In this document: positions 1-5,795 of the stretch, piece after piece
Position numbering within the stretch: position 1 is the first letter of the stretch
How the letters are laid out: the number at the start of each line of letters is the position of its first letter
NCBI GenBank assembly: GCA_023440975.1
Contig: JAEZRD010000064.1
Span: 1-12,371, forward strand
Source of the DNA: Methanobacteriota archaeon
GTDB taxonomy: Archaea; Methanobacteriota; Methanobacteria; Methanobacteriales; Methanobacteriaceae
Reading direction: 5' to 3'
Length of the DNA: 12,371 nt
Program-made: the position numbers and the translations under genes
The notes under the pieces: generated by a model
Database searches by the model: none
What the model was told of the DNA's origin: nothing
What the model saw: only the letters and a program-made list of their open reading frames with translations

Positions 1-146
1 ATATTAGTGTCACCAACTGCATAAATTGCTCCTTCTGGAGTTTCTGTAGGTAGCTCTGTGATATTTGTTAAAGAACCTCGAATTACTGCTCCATTACCTT
101 GTGGGCCTTTTATATTAGCTATTTTTAATTTATTCAATTCAGTCAT
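1..146 (-). CDS. Collagen-like tail fibre protein, N-terminal part (3' end outside window)
   Basis: This open frame starts with ATG at 146 and runs off the left edge, giving about 48 readable residues. It begins MTELNKLKIANIKGPQGNG, a short helix-like start followed by a collagen-type Gly-Pro-Gln-Gly turn, then a stretch ending PEGAIYAVGDTN. Short GxY-type segments followed by a 'GAxYxVGDT' stretch are common at the N-terminus of phage tail fibre and side-fibre proteins; that is family knowledge, and the role here is inferred. A good Shine-Dalgarno site (AGAGGTAG, about 154-161) sits about 7 nt before the start. It follows the receptor-binding candidate but is separated from it by a 170 nt gap holding a palindrome and a TATA-like box, so it may have its own promoter. 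The rest of the protein is not visible. Confidence 0.65.
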   Translation of the reverse strand, partial: MTELNKLKIANIKGPQGNGAVIRGSLTNITELPTETPEGAIYAVGDTN

Positions 147-185
147 TTATATACTACCTCTTTTAAATAAAATCTAATTTTTGTA

Positions 186-193
186 TTATATAA
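186..193 (-). promoter_or_regulatory. Candidate archaeal TATA box for the fibre gene
   Basis: The octamer TTATATAA lies 40-47 nt before the ATG at 146. An archaeal start site about 25 nt downstream of the box would fall near 166 and give a short leader carrying the AGAGGTAG ribosome binding site. The geometry fits an archaeal promoter, but in DNA this AT-rich chance matches are common, and no clear BRE could be picked out. Confidence 0.35.
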
Positions 194-280
194 GCATAAA
201 ATTTTTTAATAAATCTTTACTTGTATACTTAGTATCAATAGTATCAGAAGTTATATATGGTTATAACAAAATTCAACATC

Positions 281-301
281 TAGAATCTTTGAAAGATTCT
301 A
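281..301 (-). terminator. Perfect inverted repeat just after the DUF285 gene, possible terminator or mRNA end
   Basis: Arms TAGAATCTTT and AAAGATTCTA are perfect reverse complements around a single central base; as RNA this gives about 9 bp with a 3-nt loop. It begins 16 nt after the stop codon of the gene ending at 317. No long T run follows on the minus strand (the next bases are GATGTTGAATTTTG), so it is not a textbook intrinsic terminator. It could instead protect the 3' end of the mRNA or bind a protein. The repeat is certain; the function is inferred. Confidence 0.45.
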
Positions 302-316
302 ATCCATAATAATCAT

Positions 317-1495
317 TTAAGCTAATGTCCAACCTTTATCTGTAGCTATTTTTTTATCTGCATCGGTTCCTTTAGCTAAATTAGTTGTTCCTAATGTTAA
401 TGTTTTACCTGTTCCATCTCCAATGTTTTGAAGTATGTAAGATACTGATCCTTCAGTTAATGGACAATCACTTAAATTTAAGCTAATTGATACATTTTTC
501 ATTCTAAGATAAGATAAGGAAGTACAGCCTGTAAGAAACCCATCTGCTTGTGTAACATTTGCCATATTAATTAATGGAAGTGAAGTTAAACTACTACAAC
601 CTTTAAACATATTTTTAACATTTTCAGGTTTTTCAAAATGACTAGCATTACTTATATTAGAGGAAGTGAAATCACCAGTAAAGTTTACACAATTTTCAAA
701 CATACTTTCAAAATTAGTTCCAGATGAAAAATCATATGTAAAATATTGATACCACTCTTCAGGAGTATTTAACATTCTTCCTATGGGAAGATGCCTTTTA
801 ACCTTAGAATTCATATACATTTCACTAAAATCAGTTACATGACTTGTATCAAATGGAATAGTATATTCTAAACCAGTACAACCTTTAAACATTCTATGAA
901 CATTTGTAATATTGGTTGTTTCATCAGTACCCCATTTTATTAAACTATGGTCTTCCCATTGGTTGAAATACTTAAGATTTGTACAATCTTCAAATAAACT
1001 TGTAGTATCAGTTACATTTGACATGTCTATTTTTGGAGGATATACTAAACTTGTACAACCTTTAAATAATGATTTAATACTTTTTACTTTAGTAAGAGAA
1101 CCTTTAGCTCCTACTAATTTTGTACAACCTTCAAATAAACCATCAGCAGATTCAATATCTCCTTGAGGGTTTATGTTTCCATAAACTGCACTTGTTTGTC
1201 CTTTGAAATATCCCGTTCCATCATCTTTTATATAAGTTGTTAGTGTATCTGATAATTCTGAAGTTGTTCCATCTTCATTCATAATACCATTTCTAACATA
1301 AATATCTGTTTCACTAACTAAATCAGAAGCAACTATGGATAAAATTTTATCTGCCATATTGGATAATGTAGAGCCATTAGTAGTTATATTCCCATCACTA
1401 TTAACAATGGTTTTGGTTACATCTTTTATTCCATGATGTTTTAAATTATCCACCATTTTATTCTGTACTGTTATTATTTTTTCTTTAAGACCCAT
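317..1495 (-). CDS. BspA-like/DUF285 leucine-rich-repeat tail protein, probable receptor-binding tip
   Basis: The 392-residue protein is built from about seven copies of the DUF285 (BspA-like surface protein) unit, seen as recurring LFEGCTKL, LFKGCTSL, LFEDCTNL, MFKGCTGL, MFENCVNF, MFKGCSSL and FLTGCTSL, spaced mostly by short 'SNVT'-type segments. Residues 1-100 are a non-repeat head that would attach to the virion. The C-terminus, with an LTEGSVSYIL stretch and final KGWTLA, is a typical end of this family. DUF285 solenoids occur in cell-surface adhesins and in tail proteins of gut phages. Its place at the end of the baseplate genes suggests a host-recognition protein; that is inference. 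The start is ATG with AGGAG (about 1509-1513) about 14 nt upstream, inside the end of the previous gene. No signal peptide is evident, which fits a virion protein rather than a secreted host protein. Confidence 0.8.
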   Translation of the reverse strand: MGLKEKIITVQNKMVDNLKHHGIKDVTKTIVNSDGNITTNGSTLSNMADKILSIVASDLVSETDIYVRNGIMNEDGTTSELSDTLTTYIKDDGTGYFKGQTSAVYGNINPQGDIESADGLFEGCTKLVGAKGSLTKVKSIKSLFKGCTSLVYPPKIDMSNVTDTTSLFEDCTNLKYFNQWEDHSLIKWGTDETTNITNVHRMFKGCTGLEYTIPFDTSHVTDFSEMYMNSKVKRHLPIGRMLNTPEEWYQYFTYDFSSGTNFESMFENCVNFTGDFTSSNISNASHFEKPENVKNMFKGCSSLTSLPLINMANVTQADGFLTGCTSLSYLRMKNVSISLNLSDCPLTEGSVSYILQNIGDGTGKTLTLGTTNLAKGTDADKKIATDKGWTLA

Positions 1496-1504
1496 TTTTT
1501 TATT

Positions 1505-1729
1505 TTATTCTCCTATTAAGTTTTCAACTTCAGTTATTTTTTCATCACCTATTATTAAACCATCATTTGCACCATCTATTATGTTCTCTATCATATTCAT
1601 TTCATCAGTTTCAATGATTTTAGTGGCATAATAAACATATAAATTCCCATTTTTATCTAAGCTTATAATAGGTGTTTTACCATCAACACCATCTTTTCCT
1701 CTAATATTTCCTAAAAATGTTTCTTTCAT
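1505..1729 (-). CDS. Small collagen-like baseplate/fibre-associated protein
   Basis: This 74-residue protein starts MKETFLGNIRGKDGVDGKTP, with Gly-x-x steps, then ISLDKNGNLYV, and ends ITEVENLIGE. It shares an ordered set of motifs with its upstream neighbour: KET-x-LG, DG-x-x-P, LD-x-x-GNL-x-V, and an E-N-hydrophobic-I-G tail. The two therefore look like tandem paralogues, this one being the shorter. The ATG follows the previous gene's TAA by only 2 nt, so translation is probably coupled. No precise family is recognised. Position between the wedge-like protein and the tip protein suggests a connector or fibre base; that role is inferred. Confidence 0.65.
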   Translation of the reverse strand: MKETFLGNIRGKDGVDGKTPIISLDKNGNLYVYYATKIIETDEMNMIENIIDGANDGLIIGDEKITEVENLIGE

Positions 1730-1731
1730 TT

Positions 1732-2184
1732 TTAACCAATTATATTCTCTAATTCTTCTAAATTCATTATTCTTTGTTTTAAATCATCAACATCAATTTT
1801 ATCTGCTTTGGTTTTTAATATTTCCTCTGTTTCATTTTTTGTATAAATCATATCGGTTGTTAATTTATTTCCATCATTAACAAAAAGATTTCCATCTTCA
1901 TCTAAACGGAATGTTGGAAGCCAACCATCACTTCCTTTTAAATCAACATAATCATAATCCTTTTCAAGACTATTTTTCACACCTAATAGGGTTTCTTTCC
2001 AATTGAAATCTAAACCATTTAAACTTATAATAGAATAATTGTCCTCATCTTCTCTTTTTACAAGAAAATTATTCCCATCTACTTTAAATTCTAGGCCTAT
2101 ACCTTTAATTTCTTCTTTTTGTTTATTTGTTAAATCATCAAAACTTAAAATTATATGTCCTAAATTTACAGTTTCACTAACCAT
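1732..2184 (-). CDS. Baseplate/fibre connector protein with coiled-coil tail
   Basis: The protein has 150 residues. Residues 1-60 form a short beta-rich head (FKVDGNNFLVKRE). Residues 62-104 carry the motif series KETLLG, SDGWLPTF, RLDEDGNLFV that recurs in the next gene. Residues 115-148 (TKNETEEILKTKADKIDVDD onward) look like the short helical coiled-coil stalk common in phage fibre proteins. It ends LEELENIIG, much like the next protein's end. The start is ATG with an AGGA-like element upstream, but a run of eight T residues (2188-2195) separates them. No named family is recognised; a trimeric connector between baseplate and receptor-binding protein is inferred. Confidence 0.65.
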   Translation of the reverse strand: MVSETVNLGHIILSFDDLTNKQKEEIKGIGLEFKVDGNNFLVKREDEDNYSIISLNGLDFNWKETLLGVKNSLEKDYDYVDLKGSDGWLPTFRLDEDGNLFVNDGNKLTTDMIYTKNETEEILKTKADKIDVDDLKQRIMNLEELENIIG

Positions 2185-2203
2185 AATAAAAAAAATCCTA
2201 TAT

Positions 2204-3130
2204 TCATTTAATTGTTATATATAAATTATTATCTAAATTTAAATTCAAACCTTCAATATAATCTGAATCATATTCACAAATAAGACAACCTTCATCATCA
2301 ATATAAAAGCTAGGGGAATAGTTTTCAGTATCATAATTATAATATAAATCACCATTAACAATACTAAAATTATATAAAACAATTAATAATTCAACACTAT
2401 TACTAATACACCCCTCATAATCATCATTACCCTCATACTTGGCTATTAATTTGGTTCTAGGGTTAAAACTATTAGGAGTATAATTGAAATTAAATTCTCC
2501 ATTATTATTACTTAAACCAATACTTAAAAGTTTCTCATCATTAAATAAATTCAAAACCTGATTAGGAATTAAACGATTTCTATAATCATTAATTCTACAT
2601 TTAACCTTATTATCATAAGATCTTATTATTCGATTTTCTGACTCTAAAAATAGGTTAGTAGTAATCAACTTACTTATTTCACCTAATAAAAATTCACCAT
2701 TAATGGTTTTATCATCTATACTTGTAACTTTAAAATATACATTGTAAGCATAAGGATTAATAGAACTTTCACTTATTATTAACTCATTTACTTTACTAAC
2801 TCTCCGTATTTTATTTAAAACATTTTTAAAATATTCTTCTAACTTAAAAATCAATAATCCTGATTTGTTTTGTTTTAATAATTCATAAGCATGATTACCA
2901 AAGTCAGTATAAGTTTCATTATTGAATCTAGAACCAATCTCATTAAAACCAGTAAGACAACTAATAATACATGCATTATACAAACTATCCACACTTTTAG
3001 TTATATGGTAATCATCATTTTCCATTATCAAATCATATTTACCATTTTCTTGTTTTTCTAGTAGAATATCCCTATTAAGTGTCTTATAAAATCTTTCACT
3101 TTCTGATTTTTTATTTTGATGTAAACTCAT
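2204..3130 (-). CDS. gp25/XkdS-like baseplate wedge protein fused to an Ig-like domain
   Basis: The 308-residue protein appears to have three parts. Residues about 40-150 resemble the gp25/GpW-XkdS baseplate fold: a helix (SVDSLYNACIISCLTGFNE), an FG-x-x-hydrophobic segment at 77-86, and a KIRRVSKV stretch (107-114) before paired beta strands. Residues about 172-252 resemble an Ig-like domain, with NGEFNFNYTP and the strand KLIAKYEGNDDYEG, a pattern very common in methanogen adhesin-like proteins. Residues 266-290 carry SPSFYIDDEGCL, which matches the 'P-x-x-x-LD-x-x-GNL' motif of the next two proteins. The gene follows the OB-fold protein, where XkdS sits in PBSX-type tail operons. The domain calls are by eye and remote. 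The ATG has no obvious Shine-Dalgarno site. Confidence 0.55.
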   Translation of the reverse strand: MSLHQNKKSESERFYKTLNRDILLEKQENGKYDLIMENDDYHITKSVDSLYNACIISCLTGFNEIGSRFNNETYTDFGNHAYELLKQNKSGLLIFKLEEYFKNVLNKIRRVSKVNELIISESSINPYAYNVYFKVTSIDDKTINGEFLLGEISKLITTNLFLESENRIIRSYDNKVKCRINDYRNRLIPNQVLNLFNDEKLLSIGLSNNNGEFNFNYTPNSFNPRTKLIAKYEGNDDYEGCISNSVELLIVLYNFSIVNGDLYYNYDTENYSPSFYIDDEGCLICEYDSDYIEGLNLNLDNNLYITIK

Positions 3131-3151
3131 AATTATTAAATTAAATAAATA

Positions 3152-3808
3152 TTATTCTTTATCATTATTTTCTAAATTATTTAAACGCTCTTCTAAAAGA
3201 TCTATTTTCTTATTTAAAATTTCATTTAAATTTTTTAAAGTATCAATAGTAACATATTTCTGATTATTATCTAAATTAACTAAAATATCATTATAAAATA
3301 ATTTCCCTGATTTTATATGGATTTCTCCAGCTTTCAAACTTATACTACTAGTATCATTTTCAATTAAATATTCTCCAGATTCTGCATTATTCTTAATCAG
3401 TGTCTTATCAAGGCTTAAAAAACCAATAACTCCATACTCAACTTTATTATCTTCAGGATTAATATCTAAAACAGCACAATAATAAGGATTTATAGGTAAA
3501 ATACTGGCTTCATTATAAGTTGTATCAAGTTTATTAGTTCCGATAGGCATAAAACTTATATTACACTCTCCACTAACCATGCTATGTAAAAGTTTACATC
3601 TTACAATTTCTCCTGTGGATAAAAATTTAACTAATAATTTATCACTTCCGGGATAAAACCTAATTACTTTAGCTAAACGAATTTTAAGTTCATCTAAGTT
3701 CTTATCAGAACCACTACCACTTAAACCATTAATTTTACTTATTTCTATAACACTTTTTAAAGCATTACGCCCACGATAAGGAGTAACAGTAATATCTCCA
3801 GTTCTCAT
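3152..3808 (-). CDS. OB-fold baseplate/spike protein (XkdR/gpV-like)
   Basis: This is a 218-residue protein. Residues about 42-135 are a run of alternating beta strands with RLAKVIRFYPGSDKLLVKF and CAVLDINPED, consistent with the OB-fold of baseplate spike or XkdR-type proteins. Residues 141-175 (EYLIENDTSSISLKAGEIHI) resemble the short beta-strand repeats that follow the OB-fold in spike proteins. Residues 185-215 form a heptad-rich coiled coil. It lies directly after the hub gene, where the spike or OB-fold gene sits in contractile tails. Its ATG overlaps the hub stop as ATGA, and a strong AGGAGG (3816-3821) encoded within the hub's acidic tail serves as ribosome binding site, so the two are translationally coupled. 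A DUF2577/XkdR identity is possible but not proven. Confidence 0.6.
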   Translation of the reverse strand: MRTGDITVTPYRGRNALKSVIEISKINGLSGSGSDKNLDELKIRLAKVIRFYPGSDKLLVKFLSTGEIVRCKLLHSMVSGECNISFMPIGTNKLDTTYNEASILPINPYYCAVLDINPEDNKVEYGVIGFLSLDKTLIKNNAESGEYLIENDTSSISLKAGEIHIKSGKLFYNDILVNLDNNQKYVTIDTLKNLNEILNKKIDLLEERLNNLENNDKE

Positions 3809-5352
3809 TTACTATCCTCCTCATCATTGCCACTTTCATCATCACTATCTAAAGATTCATCACTTGTATCTTCACTACTGTTATCTTCTGCAGTATTAGA
3901 TTCCCCACTACTTAAACTTGGAGGATAATCTTGTAGTGTAACTCCTACAATCCATTCATCGGTTGCACTGCTGGATTGGCTAGTTTTTGTTATATACATA
4001 TTCATATCAATATTAAAACTAGGTAAATAAACATAAGCCCACATTCCTTGTTTCACTTGATTGTTACCAATAATTTTACATTCTAAGCCATGACCATTAT
4101 CTCTTTTTGATTTTGCCATTTCAGTTTTACCAAACTCTAAAGCTTCTTCATAATTATTAATTGGAACATCAGTAGTTTTAGCAACTAATTTAGAATCATC
4201 AATACTTTCATCATTGGAATCATCATCAGTAGTTGAATCTTCACTTTGAGAATCCTCACTAGTAGAAGAACTATCATTAGTATCTTCTTTTTCATAAGTG
4301 GTAAGTTTTTTAGTAGCTGTTAACTCTTTAACCTTCTCACCAAAACGTTCAATAAGCTTATCATCAGTTAAAATAATTTCACTATTATTGCCATAATGAA
4401 TAATAAACTTATTATAAGTATTTGGATTATAATCATGAACAGTAATACCTTCATTTACAACATTAATTCCTTCTTTAATCCAAACACTAGCAGTACTTGG
4501 ATCAGGAATCTTATTAACAAAAACTTTATTTTCTATAACTCTATACTCAACATTACCATCAAGAGGTGCAATTAAATCAAGAATCATATCATTATAAGTG
4601 CTACTACCAGAATCTTCAGTATCATTACTATCACTAGAATCATCTGCAGCAATCAATTTAAACCTTGCAGAACCACTTTTTTCAGTTCCACAAAAACCAC
4701 AATTAGCTATTAAAATTTTACCAACAAAATAATTATGATTATTATTAACTGTAATATTATAAGTTGTCTCCTTAGAATCAATTTCATAATCTACTAAACA
4801 TGTTTCTGAAAGTTCATAACTATCTTTATAACATAAAACTTCATCATTAACATCAAAAAATGAAATAGGTTTTTTTAAAAAATTCTTATCATAAAAATTA
4901 TGATTAATAGTGGTTACAAGAATATCACCATTAGCAAACTTGAATTTATATAATTGTCTTATAGGATTTTTAAATACCCTAGTGATTAATTGCCATTCAA
5001 ATTCTCGCTTTTTAATATTAAAGGAATTAATATAATATTCATGTTCATCATAATGCTCATATAATTCTTTAATAGAAGTCTTCCTGTAGGTGTTTAAATC
5101 TTTATAATATAAAAAAAGTTCACTATCGCCTTTTAAACAATAATCAGAGTCACATTTACTACAAGTTAATTCGCCCTCATAAACTCCTTTAGGATTATCC
5201 TGCAGGGTTCCAGGTGTTTTACTTTTGCAAGTAGTTGAAGTGCACAAATTTTTCCAAGTTTTAGTATACTTCTTATACCCTTCATAATCAGATTGCTTTT
5301 TACAATTTCCACAACTAGGCATCATATTAACAGTTATAGTATCATCTGCCAA
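3805..5352 (-). CDS. Tail hub, C-terminal half, with zinc-ribbon head and in-frame mini-intein
   Basis: The precursor has 515 residues. Residues 1-71 plus 218-221 carry cysteine pairs: C14-GN-C17, C37, C42, C64-SK-C67 and, after splicing, C218-GF-C221, suggesting one or two zinc-binding knuckles. Residues 72-217 are a mini-intein, listed separately. Residues 222-478 resemble the second half of XkdQ/gpD-type hub proteins: strands around PLDGNVEYRVIENKVFVNK, then NYEEALEFGKTEMA (a helix typical before the last domain), then IGNNQVKQGMWAYVYLP and MYITKTSQ ending in VTLQDYPP. Ser/Asp/Glu-rich linkers occur at 237-252 and 353-388, and the last 35 residues are almost purely acidic or serine. The start is TTG at 5352, chosen because a Shine-Dalgarno-like GTGAGGG lies about 6 nt upstream; the next in-frame ATG (residue 10) has no such site. 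The mature extein would be about 369 residues. Confidence 0.75.
   Translation of the reverse strand: MADDTITVNMMPSCGNCKKQSDYEGYKKYTKTWKNLCTSTTCKSKTPGTLQDNPKGVYEGELTCSKCDSDYCLKGDSELFLYYKDLNTYRKTSIKELYEHYDEHEYYINSFNIKKREFEWQLITRVFKNPIRQLYKFKFANGDILVTTINHNFYDKNFLKKPISFFDVNDEVLCYKDSYELSETCLVDYEIDSKETTYNITVNNNHNYFVGKILIANCGFCGTEKSGSARFKLIAADDSSDSNDTEDSGSSTYNDMILDLIAPLDGNVEYRVIENKVFVNKIPDPSTASVWIKEGINVVNEGITVHDYNPNTYNKFIIHYGNNSEIILTDDKLIERFGEKVKELTATKKLTTYEKEDTNDSSSTSEDSQSEDSTTDDDSNDESIDDSKLVAKTTDVPINNYEEALEFGKTEMAKSKRDNGHGLECKIIGNNQVKQGMWAYVYLPSFNIDMNMYITKTSQSSSATDEWIVGVTLQDYPPSLSSGESNTAEDNSSEDTSDESLDSDDESGNDEEDSK
4702..5139 (-). mobile_element. Mini-intein (146 residues, no homing endonuclease) in the tail hub
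   Basis: Residues 72-217 of the hub precursor show the intein splicing blocks in order. Block A begins with Cys72 in CLKGDSELFL. Block B is NGDILVTTINH with the T-x-x-H signature (T148, H151). Blocks F/G run from VDYEIDSKETTYNI through NHNYFVGKILIAN, ending in Asn217, followed by Cys218 as the first C-extein residue. The penultimate residue is Ala216 rather than the usual His, which occurs in some active inteins. About 150 residues is the length of a mini-intein with no endonuclease domain, and no LAGLIDADG or HNH motif is visible, so it cannot home by itself. Cys at +1 and the terminal Asn argue for a splicing-competent intein rather than a Hedgehog-type or bacterial autocleaving Hint domain. 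Confidence 0.85.
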
Positions 5353-5390
5353 CTAAATCCCTCACTTATTAAATTATATTAATATTTTTT

Positions 5391-5795
5391 TTATCCATTG
5401 CTACTATATGGACAACTACTATATGCAGGATAACTGTCTTTTGTTCCTCCAGATTCTCTGCAAACATGTTCTCCACTTCTTGAACTAATTACATGAAAAT
5501 TAGTACTAGTATGTTCCCTATATTCTCCAGCACAATCATCCCAACTTCCATTACGATACAATTGAATAGTATGGTGAGAACCACTATTAGCATAAGGAGA
5601 ATGATAACAAATATCCCTAGCTTTAATCCCCACTTTAAAATTAAAAATATAATATAAAGCAGCAGTTAAACTATAACAATCAGCTCCAGTACCATTATCT
5701 AACTTTTCAAATGCCTCCTTAGGATCATGAGTACTAGTTCCATGATTATAAGGTACTTTTTCAGCCCACTCCCAAGCTTCACTTTCACTCATACT
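5391..5795 (-). other. Peptidase domain (Cys325-His359/360-Asp371/372)
   Basis: This is the domain part of the hub N-terminal gene, residues about 286-419. The order Cys, then Ser-His-His followed by a QLYRNGSW strand, then Asp-Asp matches the transglutaminase-like core: a nucleophilic Cys at the start of a helix, His on a strand, Asp on the next strand. Additional cysteines (373, 397, 413) follow. The substrate is not shown by the sequence; pseudomurein is inferred from the probable host. Confidence 0.6.

Larger units (their letters stand above)
147..316. other. Intergenic region with palindrome and candidate promoter
   Basis: This is the longest stretch without a gene in the window, lying between the DUF285 protein (stop at 317) and the collagen-like fibre gene (start at 146). 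It contains a 10-bp-arm palindrome (281-301), a short direct repeat (AGTATCA at 231-237 and 240-246), a TATA-like box (186-193) and the fibre gene's ribosome binding site. I see no open frame of interest in it. Confidence 0.7.

Noticed and set aside
147..316. Possible small RNA or CRISPR-type repeat in the intergenic region
   Set aside because: Only one palindrome and one short direct repeat are present. There is no regular spacer-repeat pattern, and no tRNA or other RNA fold was recognised.
912..1166. Plus-strand open frame opposite the DUF285 gene
   Set aside because: It is the mirror of a clearly repetitive coding gene on the other strand, and its repeats are simply the reverse reading of the GCT/FKGC codons.
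2188..2195. T8 tract on the minus strand as a terminator
   Set aside because: It lies between the Shine-Dalgarno-like element and the ATG of the next gene within a tight array, so a spacer role is more likely than a terminator there.
4702..5139. Homing endonuclease within the intein
   Set aside because: The space between blocks B and F is too short, and no LAGLIDADG, HNH or GIY-YIG motif is seen.
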